Both the position numbers and the translations under genes were made by a program. Positions 45,001 through 53,089 of a stretch of DNA of 64,000 nt are shown piece after piece. Origin of the DNA: Symbiodinium natans (Eukaryota > Sar > Dinophyceae > Suessiales > Symbiodiniaceae); the NCBI GenBank assembly GCA_905221605.1, contig CAJNDS010002166.1, positions 272,501 to 336,500 on the forward strand. Reading direction: 5' to 3'. Every line of letters starts with the position of its first letter. Within the stretch, counting starts at the first letter, position 1. The notes below the pieces were generated by a model that saw only the letters and a program-made list of their open reading frames with translations, ran no database searches and had not been told where the DNA came from.

Positions 45001-48000
45001 CGAAATTTTTTAACTTGGGTGTCAGGGCTTGCGGATAGGGGTTGAATGCTTGAGGGGGTTGAGGGTTGAGGGTGTTTAGGATTTAGGGTGTTTCAAATTA
45101 GGGTTTAGGTTTTATCACCTGTCTCACATCACATGCAGGGTTGCAGAGGGGTCCATCTGCGTGCAAAGCCCCACACGCCGACCAAAACGTTGTACTCGTA
45201 GTAGAACTGGCTTTCGCGCGTAATTAAGCATCCACCCACCCAATACTTTCAGTCCCTACAACTGCAAGTCTGACCACTGACGGCTGAGGGCTCGTTACGG
45301 CCCCTGGTGCCGCCACATGCTCTGTCGACCGCATCCCCCCAAAATCTTGCAACTTCCTTTTCGACCGCTGAGAGCCGAAGGTACAAGTTTCTGGCTTGCA
45401 GTCCCAACAAATTCCTCTTCTCTTCCCTTGTGCCGACCCCTTTACTCCCACGCACGCAAGCACGGCCGTGAGCCCTTAGAAGCCAAGGGCAACCGGAGGC
45501 CCGCACTGGCCGCCGCTGTCCGGATCTTGCGGATCCGCTCCTGGCGAAGCTTCAGGGGCGTATGTGGACTTGCTTGAAGGTTCTTGGTAGTTTCCTTAAC
45601 CTGGTTGCGGGGAACCCCTAAATAGCAAGATTCTTGGTAGTTCCTTGACCTGGTTGAGGGGAAACCCCTAAATAGCCGAACCAGGGTGTTGGGTCTTGGG
45701 CCGCTGGAACACTGAAAGGGCAGTTGTGCGGCCGCCTGTTCGCGTCCTCACCGGCATACGGTCTGGCGAGCGCACGGAGAACTCCAGCGTGCCCTGCTCC
45801 ATGGGGCATGGGAGCACAAGGACTCCAATGTCCCCTGTACGGACCATTTCCCTTAAATCAGAATGGTCCAAAACCGAGGGAAACTGGCACCCCTGGGAAT
45901 GCAAGCTGCACTAGAAAGTTTCAATGATCATAAGTGTGTCAGAATAGGGACTGAGCTCTTCCAGAATCGAAGCCCCAAATCATCCCCTCTTGCCCTCAAC
46001 TCGCCAGATTGGCAGCCCAGGGGTCCAAAGGAAATGAAGTAGAGGTTCTTGTTGCTCGTATCCCCAAACAGCACACCCTATACATACGCCATCATACGCC
46101 CACCAGATGTATAAGGAACCATGACAAATGAAATGATACCAATGACAGGCCTGCGCCGCCGGAAACACGATGAAGCTCCTGTTGCAACGGAGTGGCTCTC
46201 TGGATTCACTATAGCACTTGGTCCTGCAGAGAAACCAGAGAGACTGCGAAGCTATGCAAAACACCAATCCGATGCGACCAAGCACTGTCGCAAGTCGCCC
46301 TTTACCTGCACAGCTCTGAAAGAGGCTGTGAGGTGAAGCACCACAATCGCACTTAATTAAGGAACGCCTGACATGTCAGCCCTTACCCGGACTTCACATG
46401 TAAAGCCCCAGAACGCCAGAAGCACACGACTTTGAACCCAAAACTCGACACACCCGGAGACCGAAAAGCCAGCCAAGACGTCGCCCTCGCTCCTCAGCGG
46501 GCCCAGCAAATGGATGCCACCCCGCATCACCTTTGCACACACACACGCAACGTTCAGGATGTCACCGGAATGTGCACTGAAGCTGCTAAGCCTAAGTAGA
46601 ATGGGCGGGAATGAACCCGCGCGATCTTGCCACGAACCTGGTGTGGCAAACGCCCAGGTGTGTCTGAGCCCCTCCCGAGTTGCAATAGAAAACCAGATGC
46701 ATCAGAAGATGGAAAGGTTAGAAAGAAGTCATCAATGCATTCTAAGCTACACTTATCACAGCCCCCCTAAGCGAAACTATGCGAAACTGCAGTGTCCTCC
46801 GGGTCCCGAGCGTGTGGCGCGATGGAGCCCGACACGACGTTCCTCAAGCGAACTCATGGCGCACCCTGAACTCCTCAGCCCTATAGTAGAATGTCAGGGT
46901 TTAGGGTTTAGGGTTCAGGGTTCAGGGTTTAGGGTTTAGGGTCATATCATATCACACATATGTCAGCCAGCAACGCAGCGAAATCCAGGCCGAGCCGCTT
47001 GGTCAGCCCATACTGGTTGGGCTGCAGCGTGGCGATGGAAGCTGTCAGGCGAATGTTCTGAGACATACACTAAAGGCTCAGGGTTCAGAGCTCCGCCAAT
47101 CTCGAAGTCGTTGCAGTATGGGGCTTTCGGGTCAACTGGCCTGACATGTATGACAACGAGGGTACCCAACATGTAAGCTGGCCAGGGTGGCTTGAGATGA
47201 TGGTGAAGAAGAAGAACAACAAACCTCAGTCTCCGGACCAAGAAGCCGCTCATGCATCCCAGCGCAGAGGGGGTTAGCCCAAGGTTTCATGGATGGCGGG
47301 GTTGGCTCTGAAGCGAAGTTGCTCCACCAGGTCACTACGGTCAACTTTCGGGCTGACTCGAAGCACTGACCAGATGGCCCCTTCCAGCGTGCAGGTAAGT
47401 GTATTTGGGGCTGTCTCTGTGCGAGTGATGGGGGAGTGTAAGGGCTCATTTCATGATTCAGGCCGATGCAATGCTTATATTTATCTTTAAGCTTACTAAG
47501 TCCTTGTTTTCTGGAACCTGGGGTCCTTCAATCCTACACTTCCCTTACCACAAGCCCCCCCCCCCCCCCCCCAACCCCTTAGCCTACTTTGGCAGGCAAG
47601 ACTTTTCACACGTTTCACGCTGCCGGCAGGGGGGAGGGGGTGCCCCCGGCTCCGGTCTCCTAACTCTCACCGGCCGGCGCCAGAGCGAGGAGAGAGAAGT
47701 CCACCAACTCCTGCGGGCCCAGGCCTCTCTAATGGCCTTTTTCACTCCTGCATAGCCGGCCGAACCTTTTAGGGCTCGAGGGCTTAAGGTTTTACGGGCT
47801 TTGGGGGCTTGATGCGCAGCATCTCGGATCAGGGTTTGAGAGGATCAAGATGAAGGCTCAAGATGAAGTCCGGCCTCCTGAAAGCTGCACATCACGAGTC
47901 CCAACGCCGGCTTCGGGTGCTCTTGAAACATAGCAGGTGACAACCCTTTTGTGAAAAAAACACAAACATCCCGGTGCCCAAAGCAATCGAAACCCCGCCC

Positions 48001-48508
48001 ACGGAGTCGCTCCGGCTCCACGTCCATGAAGTTGCGCTTCACCGCTGCCGCCACATCTTCCAGGAAGGTGGCCTCTGTGAAGGCGCGCGAGGCGATTCAT
48101 CTCCACAGGCTTCCCTCAACAAAGCACCGACACTATGATTTACTGTTCCCTCCTACGAATGAAGGGTCGGGAGCCAAGTTCGGGATGGGCTTCGGATTGC
48201 TTACGGCCTCATCAATATCGGGTTTCTAGGGTTTTGGGTTTCGGCTTCGACTCATATTGACCCAAAGCCATGAAACATCCTGAAACCCTGTAACAAGCTG
48301 GCCTCAGAGGTTGGGCCGTGGTCCACCGGCCCACGTTTGGTGCCGTCCTTGGTTGCGCTCGTCGTGCGCGAAGGGGTCACGGACTAGGAACTAGGGTTTA
48401 GCGTTTCGGCTTAGGTTTTAGAGCTCCAGGGATGGCGTGCTTCAAAAAGTTCTGGAATCTAAATGCTGGACCGTCATCTGCGGACGCAAAAAAAAGTGGA
48501 AAAACATG

Positions 48509-48553
<45 letters not shown>

Positions 48554-49030
48554 GGGGATCGCACTGTAGAAAAGGCTTACCACATGGCCCTGTCATCCGA
48601 GCTCCTCACCATGTGTGACAAGCACATGCAACCAAGCAGCCAACTCAACCAGTCGATTTTGCCTGCTCGTTGCGGGCTTCCCACACCTCCTTAACTCCTT
48701 GTCTTGCAGCCTGAAACTTGCTTTAAACCTCCTACAATGTGTGTCTGCTGCGTTCAAAATGCCATGCTCAAGCCCAACGCCTGGAGCGGGCGAAAGCTGC
48801 AAAGTGGTGGTCCAATGGAGGGCCGTGGCGGTCTGGACATTGGGTCTGCCTATCAAGCAGGGCTGCGGAAAACTCAACCTCTTACTCTCTCCGCTGCCAC
48901 ACGCTGACAGAACCTGAGTCATACGGTCGAGGCACGCTGCTTCGGAAGTAGCTGCCGACTCGGACGACTGCCTGGTGAGGTTCGCCACAAGATGTTTTGC
49001 AGCTGCAAGCACGTCAGAAAGGTTCCCCAG
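39035..49030 (-). CDS. Gene Z: uncharacterised multi-exon gene or genes
   Basis: This is a run of minus-strand exons upstream of gene X copy B. The best resolved ones are listed separately. Further candidates lie near 48651-48710 (QGVKEVWEARNEQAKS), 48141-48215 (KPDIDEAVSNPKPIPNLAP), 47690-47735 (QELVDFSLLALAPA, then GTGAGA), 47090-47250 (AYMLGTLVVIHVRPVDPKAP), 45478-45558 (LKLRQERIRKIRTAAASAG), 43985-44110, 43315-43370 (VKALQFEMMKAAAQTM), 39660-39780 (VDFSKAQKYGELRKKLEPG) and 39035-39130 (VGWEVVVGLPTVGQAALALG). Several exons are rich in Ala, Lys and Glu and could form coiled coils. I recognise no family. Whether this is one gene, or the 5' part of gene X copy B, cannot be decided from sequence alone. 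HNH ORF 5 and two inverted-repeat elements lie in its introns. Confidence 0.45.
39953..40039 (-). CDS. Gene Z exon (29 codons, GT donor)
   Basis: The open segment follows TTCGGAG and ends directly before GTAAGC. It reads EIRAAARRDAFNLKQGMKAG and ends SISQALK, an amphipathic, Ala/Lys-rich helix. Length and edges fit a phase-0 exon. A telomere-like tract (CCCTAAG units) lies just 3'. Confidence 0.6.
40072..40416. mobile_element. Terminal-inverted-repeat element (345 bp)
   Basis: AAGCGGGTAGGTTAA at the left end is repeated exactly in inverse at the right end, and the inverted similarity continues for about 43 bp with scattered mismatches. The subterminal unit AAGTCACATC/AAGTCGTATC recurs several times inside each arm. 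There is no ORF and no obvious target duplication. It resembles a non-autonomous DNA transposon and lies between two gene Z exons. Confidence 0.75.
40425..40550 (-). repeat. Degenerate AACCCTAAA / poly-A-rich tract
   Basis: A low-complexity mix of CCCTAAAA, CCCCAAAA and A-runs follows the inverted-repeat element. It holds no reading frame of interest. Confidence 0.8.
40628..40744 (-). CDS. Gene Z exon (39 codons, GT donor)
   Basis: The frame follows GACGTGCAG and ends before GTGGGG. It reads VGLEWPSLRRLSQTTASFLC, then AAQAVMANISAGAEAKSK, an Ala-rich helical stretch. Exactly 39 codons fit in phase 0. Confidence 0.55.
40950..41028 (-). CDS. Gene Z exon (GT donor)
   Basis: The segment follows TTCACCTGCAG and ends before GTGCCA. 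It reads SMCAIRCLRQVQRVVQHISV and ends MKSENE, another helix-prone piece. No family is recognised. Confidence 0.5.
41267..41375. mobile_element. Inverted-repeat element (family M1) with (TA)n loop
   Basis: The left end CTGTTGGTTAGCAGGGAA and GAGGGAATGAGGGCCC are mirrored at the right by CCTCATTCTGCCATTCCC and TACTAAACCAACAG. The loop is an AT microsatellite (about 41307-41333). The ends are related to those at 20943 and 25229. It sits just inside a gene Z intron, about 20 nt 3' of the exon at 41396-41491. Confidence 0.8.
41396..41491 (-). CDS. Gene Z exon (coiled-coil-like)
   Basis: It follows GACGCACAG and ends before GTTGAG. It reads KVAALRCSLHVEVAEQAKVV, then NEYEQQAIQVD, with heptad-like hydrophobic spacing. 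It lies downstream (minus sense) of the intron holding HNH ORF 5 and upstream of the inverted-repeat element at 41267-41375. Confidence 0.6.
41757..42932 (-). CDS. Tandem NUMOD4-HNH-HTH nuclease-like ORF 5 (type III)
   Basis: The first ATG is at 42932 (the frame extends four codons upstream to a TTG), giving 391 codons. The two-module layout is kept: WEVSSCGRVRS, VHRLVAATFLG, VNHIDNDRSNNHVWNLVYA, a helix-turn-helix with LGVSEKCISRCC, then WKPATLPHEENPISGLFVS, VNHKDSDRGNNHVQNLEYV, a TGTTTTLISRIC segment and the tail PGEEWRPVVLEGARAP. The N-terminus MMLVVRRWGLCSRRSFCAEA is strongly basic and resembles a mitochondrial presequence. It differs about equally from types I and II and lies alone in gene Z, between exons at 43151-43195 and 41396-41491. 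It may be an independent insertion of the same family. A possible further exon near 42950-43080 is unresolved. Confidence 0.85.
   Translation of the reverse strand: MMLVVRRWGLCSRRSFCAEARWIASSWEVSSCGRVRSRTGIVSHGALSCEGYRRVTIGREMYSVHRLVAATFLGPPPASSKWEVNHIDNDRSNNHVWNLVYATRSENVQHSWAVNASRGTTAEKLGKSVLWRPCGSDSWSPAVSQASAAKLLGVSEKCISRCCRGLAASCKAGTARYEFQGLHEPEPLLDGEVWKPATLPHEENPISGLFVSSHGRILSSSFRHKYVSRGCCNASGYYAVRKAGRAFLVHRLVAGTFLAQPACSSLQVNHKDSDRGNNHVQNLEYVTASQNMRHAAMQRNGRWQRARRGKLVEARLAGSHGAWLQFESIRAAAAHTGTTTTLISRICQTEPGSHLPTGKWDFRFASDSQELPGEEWRPVVLEGARAPVGKE
43151..43195 (-). CDS. Gene Z exon (15 codons, GC donor)
   Basis: The segment follows GCTTTGCAG and reads VDFAKQFEDSITAVQ in exactly 15 codons, ending before GCAAGT. 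The donor would be a GC site, otherwise of consensus form. It is the nearest confident exon 5' of HNH ORF 5. Confidence 0.6.
43757..43831 (-). CDS. Gene Z exon (25 codons, GA donor)
   Basis: It follows ACGGCACAG and reads EYTPTDFWTKRDAIAARHP and LVVSCE in exactly 25 codons. It ends before GACAAC, which would be a GA donor, known in dinoflagellates and rare elsewhere. No family is recognised. Confidence 0.55.
44170..44284 (-). CDS. Gene Z exon
   Basis: It follows GTGCAAAG and reads AVSFAEELGRRTADEENSSN, then LNLLKESVVSGKHARSDR, the only frame with good composition. The 3' edge may use a GC donor (GCTAAG) near 44169. Confidence 0.5.
44417..44461 (-). CDS. Gene Z exon (15 codons, GC donor)
   Basis: It follows CATGCGCAG and reads LSVLLRVYLSFGSYE in exactly 15 codons before GCTGCC. 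It is a short hydrophobic, helix-prone exon. Confidence 0.5.
44575..44673 (-). CDS. Gene Z exon (33 codons, GT donor)
   Basis: It follows GAGAAGAG and reads VQFVEETLQRPEAQGLDLDL, then LWGMSCHDTGCLK, exactly 33 codons, and ends before GTTCAT. The fit of frame, acceptor and donor makes it one of the best exon calls here. Confidence 0.6.
45305..45414 (-). CDS. Gene Z exon
   Basis: It follows GAAGAG and reads NLLGLQARNLYLRLSAVEKE, then VARFWGDAVDRACGGT. Composition is strongly protein-like, with an amphipathic helix in the middle. The 3' edge is uncertain by a few bases. Confidence 0.55.
45581..45676. repeat. Two direct copies of a ~46-bp unit
   Basis: TTCTTGGTAGTT...CCCCTAAATAG occurs at 45581-45626 and again at 45631-45676 with a few differences, an offset of 50 bp. 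The unit's start resembles an end motif of inverted-repeat family M1 (TTCTTGGTCAAGG), so it may derive from one. Confidence 0.8.
45752..45834 (-). CDS. Gene Z exon (GT donor)
   Basis: It follows GTACAG and ends before GTGAGG. It reads DIGVLVLPCPMEQGTLEFSV, then RSPDRMP. The alternation of hydrophobic and polar residues suggests beta strands. No family is recognised. Confidence 0.6.
46389..46530 (-). CDS. Gene Z exon (GT donor)
   Basis: It follows GTGCAAAG and ends before GTAAGG. It reads MRGGIHLLGPLRSEGDVLAG, then FSVSGCVEFWVQSRVLLAFW and GFTCEVR, a long strand-rich exon that is open only in this frame. Confidence 0.6.
46897..46942 (+). repeat. Intronic TTTAGGG/TTCAGGG tract
   Basis: Six units in a gene Z intron, between exon candidates near 46780-46870 and 46968-47041. 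Confidence 0.9.
46968..47041 (-). CDS. Gene Z exon (GC donor)
   Basis: It follows CGCCTGACAG and reads ASIATLQPNQYGLTKRLGLD, then FAALL, before GCTGAC. If the GC donor is real, the frame continues cleanly to it; the alternative is read-through into the telomere-like tract. Confidence 0.55.
47278..47418 (-). CDS. Gene Z exon
   Basis: It follows a GAG acceptor-like site and reads APNTLTCTLEGAIWSVLRVS, then PKVDRSDLVEQLRFRANPAI and HE. It may end at a GC donor (GCTAAC) near 47277. It looks like folded-domain sequence but matches nothing I can name. Confidence 0.55.
48003..48074 (-). CDS. Gene Z exon (GT donor)
   Basis: It follows GCCTTCACAG and reads ATFLEDVAAAVKRNFMDVEP and ERL, ending before GTGGGC. 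Helix-prone; family unknown. Confidence 0.55.
48512..48549. repeat. (CA)n microsatellite
   Basis: A pure CA run of about 38 bp in a probable gene Z intron. Confidence 0.95.
48914..49030 (-). CDS. Gene Z exon (39 codons, GT donor)
   Basis: It follows GACATAGACAG and ends before GTTCTG. It reads LGNLSDVLAAAKHLVANLTR, then SSESAATSEAACLDRMTQ in exactly 39 codons. An Ala/Ser-rich helix; the frame and both edges fit well. Confidence 0.6.
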
Positions 49031-49660
49031 CTGTCTATGTCTTGGGTCGGCAGAAGACATGACAACATGCAAGGGCAAAATGACATCGACCGGATCAGCA
49101 ACTACGAGTAACATACAACAACATGCCGTACAGCTGTTCGGCTGGCACTTGCAACCCACCACCTCTGTCGTCTCAGTCTCAGACGAGTGATGAAGTGTGC
49201 AGTATCGATCCGACTTTTGCAGGTACTAAGATTTTGGGAGGCGGGGCATCTCGCACATGCTCTGGCGTCCTTCCAAAGCCCCATCGTTCATCGAACAACG
49301 CTACTTTGGAGAGCGCATGCCGTGGCATTCATCATGCATAGCATCGTAACGCATCGTGGCGTTCGCAGCGAAACAGGGACAAACGAGACTTCAAGCACAC
49401 GTGCTCTGGAACCTGCCTCATGGATGGATCATTCAGCAGCGCTTCGCCTGCACCAGGTGACTCACACCGTCTCAACCGTACCTAATTGGTTGTTTCTGCA
49501 ATCTCTACGTTGAATCGGCCCGTTGCTACAACATTTGGTTTGCACTGATTTACTTTAGTGCCGCATGCAATCATGCACACATTCTGTCGAAGAGATTTTG
49601 CGAGCCGAACCGAACCAGAAACAGCTGCACTGAACAAACGCAACGAAGCGCTCAAGACTA

Positions 49661-49765
49661 TACTTATTATTATTATTATTATTTTTTTTTAAATTCTTAT
49701 TATTACTACTATAACTATCATTATTAATATTATTTATTATTGTCATTATTCTTATTATTATTCCA
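49661..49765. repeat. (TTA/ATT)n AT-rich microsatellite
   Basis: A run of ATT/TTA triplets with a poly-T block. It marks an abrupt fall in GC content before the GC-rich stretch to its right. Confidence 0.95.
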
Positions 49766-50226
49766 ATTTTGTTGTTTGATGTTGTAGGTGACATTACGCG
49801 TTCGACCTGCCTCGTTGCTCCGGTGTCGAAGTGGCCTGCTGCTGAACGAAGCGTTCCTGCCAAAAAAAAACCGTCTGCTCCCTCGCTGGGCCACACAATT
49901 TGCTTCTGCGAGCCGTGTGGGTCCAGCGGCGCATCCCCTGCGAGCGACAGCCACGTCCGGGAGTTCGATGTGGCATGCCTCGGGCTGAACGCACCAAAAA
50001 CACACAAAAAAAAAAAAACCGAAAGGACGAAAGAACTAAAAAAACAAAAGAAAGGAAGAAACCGAAATGAAGGACAAACAGGAAGAAAGAAAGGGTGGGA
50101 GGAAGCGAGAGAAAGCGAGGGGAACCGAGAAGAGGCCTGAGGCGAGCAGAGGCGAGGGGCGAGGGGAGCAAAGGCAAGCAAGATCAGGAGGGAGTGAGAT
50201 AGAAGGAGAGAAAGAGAAAAAGATAA

Positions 50227-50228
<2 letters not shown>

Positions 50229-50272
<44 letters not shown>

Positions 50273-50505
50273 CGAGAGCGAGAGCGAGAGCGAGAGCGAG
50301 AGCGAGAGCGAGAGCGAGAGCGAGAGCGAGAGCGAGAGCGAGAGCGAGAGCGAGAGCGAGAGCGAGTGAGAGCAAAAGCGAGAGAGCAAGGGAGCGAGGG
50401 AGCGAGGGAGCGAGAGAGCGAGAGAGCGAGAGAGCGCGAGAGGGAAGGAGAGAGCGGGAAAGAGAGAGGGAAAAAAAGAGAAGAAAAGAGAGAGAGAGAG
50501 AGCCA
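50229..50505. repeat. (GA)n followed by (GAGCGA)n minisatellite
   Basis: A GA run passes into about 16 very regular GAGCGA hexamers (about 50266-50366) and then into degenerate GA-rich sequence. The complement reads Ser-Leu and Ala-Leu repeats, which are by-products. Confidence 0.95.
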
Positions 50506-50922
50506 CGCTCCTGCTAGAGTTGGGGTTCTAAGTGATGCATCTTCTCAGCGGCTGAGTTTCTAGGGGACAAGATCAAACTTGGGATTTTGAAGGGGGTTCG
50601 GGGTCACAAAATTCCACAAGGACTTATGCCTTCACACGGCCACGCCAGCCCGTGTGGTTGACAGGCAAAACAAGAGGCTACGAACACTCCTACGGATGAC
50701 GGGCACGGACTGGACTATGGGCTGCAGAGCTTGACAGACCCATGCGGACGCCGGCTGCTGAAGCTGGTGGCCAGGGCAGTCAAACCCTCAGAAGGAAAGC
50801 ACGCAGCGTGCAAGGAGACCTGCGAATACAATCGACTACGGGCGTAAGGTCAGAAGTAGGCGGCCTGCACCAAAGCCAAGCGCATGCGGGGCTGGCCACT
50901 CGTCTGCAGTGGCGGGAGAAGA

Positions 50923-51230
50923 AAGGGAAAGAGAAAGAGAGAGGGAGACAGGAGACAAAGGAAGAGATAGAGGAAGAGAGAAAGCAAGAGAATGAGAGAG
51001 AGAGAGAGAGCGGCGCCAGAACCGAACAAACATAGAGAGCGAGAGGGAGGGAGAGAGAGGGAAGGAGATGGTGAGAGAGGGTAAGAGAGGGGGGGGGGAA
51101 AGGGCGAGAGGGAGAGAGAGAGAGAGAGACAGCGAGCCAGAGAGAGGGAGAGAGGAAGGGAGAGGCAGGGACTCAGAAGGAGAGAGGAGAAGACCGAGAG
51201 CGAAAGAGCAAACGCAGGTACGGCAAGTGG
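50923..51230. repeat. GA-rich low-complexity tract
   Basis: A purine-rich stretch of irregular GAGA/GGAGA units with one G run near 51090. The apparent Glu/Arg-rich ORFs on the plus strand follow from this composition. Confidence 0.9.
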
Positions 51231-51914
51231 CGAAACAAAACGAAAAAGATACTGACTGAGACGAATACAAACAACCCCGGAGAGCCAACTCAAACATGTT
51301 GCTATGCCACTCATAGCAAAATAGATCTAAACAAGATGTACGAGCCTCTGAATTGTAAATGCATCATACCATGCACACAAACGACCTTTCATACAGCAAG
51401 CATAGTTTTTTGTTTTGCGAAGTTTTGCCGAGGCACAAGCACGCCACTGTCCCACAGGCGTTGCCGAAACCAATGACCTTTGTCACGTTTTCCAGTATCC
51501 CCAAACTCTCCTAAACCATAGGCCCGAAGCCCTAAACCTACACTCCACGAAACAAATTTCTGTACAAGCTCCCACATGGAATCGTTCCAGTCCGAAGATG
51601 TCGGACGTGATGCAATGCCTTGTTATTCCTTGCAAGCTACGTGAAATCCCTGAGTCCGATTTCGTTTAACTACTCCCTGGGCCTACCATTGCCTTTACGC
51701 TGCAATCCCGGTGAGTGCTTGGCTTGCTTCAAGAAAAACATGCTGTCGTCCTGGCATGCCGAAGCGCCTGCGAAGGGCAATCTGAAAAACCAGCCAGATC
51801 ATATCGCACAACTTGAACCCCACATGCATGACAATGTGTACGCTTCATGGAATGTTGCCACATGTTGCCGGAAACATTGAAACATCTTAAATGCGTTGAT
51901 CATCGTTGATCATT

Positions 51915-52140
51915 AAAAGCATGTGCTCGTCTTACGCCGCCTTCAAATGGCTGTAGGACGTCTTGGTCATCGAGGAGGAAGGCCACCGCGTCGGCCAATG
52001 GAAAACAGGGCGGGGGCTAGGGCATCCCCCTGCTCGCAGCCCTCCATGGTAATTCTTTTTGCGCTGCGGCCGTCGAAACAAACGTGCCGTCCGGTTGGAG
52101 ATCCAGCGCCGCACGCAGTTACCCAGAGCGTCAGACCCAG
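51915..52140 (-). pseudogene. Reverse-transcriptase core fragment
   Basis: On the minus strand a frame reads GCEQGDALAPALFSIG, the conserved Q-G-D block of non-LTR-type reverse transcriptases, after ITME. In the next frame, only a few codons later, comes VAFLLDDQDVL, matching the catalytic F/Y-x-DD box. In working enzymes these blocks are separated by some 20 or more residues, so a deletion plus frameshift has fused them. A dead remnant of a retroelement family common in dinoflagellates (established knowledge, recalled rather than searched). Confidence 0.7.
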
Positions 52141-52540
52141 CCCTGGCCTGGCATCAGACCCAGCCATGGCCTGGACGGAGCGCGTGGCCGCAAAACTGGC
52201 CACTCAAAGGTGCGCGAGCCTCGCGAGCCGCTAGCCCTAGTAATCCCGCGCGCCAGTGCGAAAGCCTTAGCAAATTCCGGGGCACGTCAGCGCGAGCCAA
52301 GCGCGCATTTGCCAACAGCTCGATGGAGTCCGTGCATTGCAGCATATTGCATATTATTGCAGTCATACTGCTTGCGCGCGCGCCAAAGCGGCCATCGCGC
52401 AAGACATTCGCGATCGCGTGTGGGCCGGGCGGCGGCTCAGCAGCGGCGCGGGGGGGATCGATATTTGGGATCAGCCAGCGCATCCCACGTCGCCTCGTCT
52501 CCGGGTGCCCCGGGTTGGGCCACTGGAGCTTGCTGTGGCC

Positions 52541-52760
52541 CGCATCTGCCGAAAGGCCGGAGCCACGGTCGCCCTCAACGTCCGGTTGCGGGACCTGAAT
52601 GTCGACGTCACCCGACAACACGAACGTCGCATCGAGGTCATCGCAAATGGGCTGGTGTGGCTCACAGCTCGCGTTCGACACCACACGAGTCTTCCTCTGA
52701 TTCGGGAGGTGCCCCCCGGAGGGTCAGCATGGGTCAGCGCACCCACAGCGGGGGCCGCAC
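52541..52760 (+). pseudogene. Retroelement C-terminal fragment
   Basis: The plus frame reads ARICRKAGATVALNVRLRDL, then RRIEVIANGL and GGSAWV. This matches, as I recall it, the region after the Cys/His-rich segment in dinoflagellate reverse-transcriptase proteins. It is damaged by missing residues after NGL and by frame changes. It faces away from the core fragment at 51915-52140. Confidence 0.6.
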
Positions 52761-53085
52761 TTTCAGACGTACGCAAGGCAAACCCGGATGGCGGCGCCAT
52801 GCGTCGCATGCGGTTGACCCCTGTTGCCTTCGCGCTATCCGGAGAGAGCTCGATGCCGCAAGCCTGGCCATGCTGGACTCGCAGTCAAGGCCCCACACGG
52901 CGAGCGTGTTCACAACCCGGCCCGTTTCGCTTGAACTCTCCCTCAGATCGCCACTCTTCCGTGTGCTGCTCCGGTGGCTCCGCCTGCCACTGCCCCTTTC
53001 CGCTGCGCGATGCCGCTGCCGGCAATTGCCTTTGAGGGACCACATTGCAACATGTCTTCGGTCAGGCATCCTACACTCCGTTTTT
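52760..53085 (+). pseudogene. Retroelement pre-C-terminal fragment, out of order
   Basis: In another plus frame come AMLDSQSRPHTASVFTTRP, SPLFRVLLRWLRLPLPLS and CRCRQLPLRDHIA..RSGIL. This is the stretch that normally precedes the segment found here at 52541-52760, including the Cys/His-like cluster. Here it follows that segment, so the two pieces are permuted. It decays into unrelated sequence after about 53085. Confidence 0.6.
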
Positions 53086-53089
53086 GTGT

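Noticed and set aside
46605-46640. GGGTTCATTCCC on the minus strand, like a tRNA T-arm
   Set aside because: The loop lacks the usual A58-type base, no acceptor, D or anticodon arms pair around it, and the stretch reads as a plausible coding exon (VRGKIARVHSRPF).
50036-50506. ORFs of Ser-Leu, Ala-Leu or Arg-Glu repeats here and at 4029-4236, 50836-51314
   Set aside because: They follow from GA/GAGCGA microsatellites and have no independent coding evidence.
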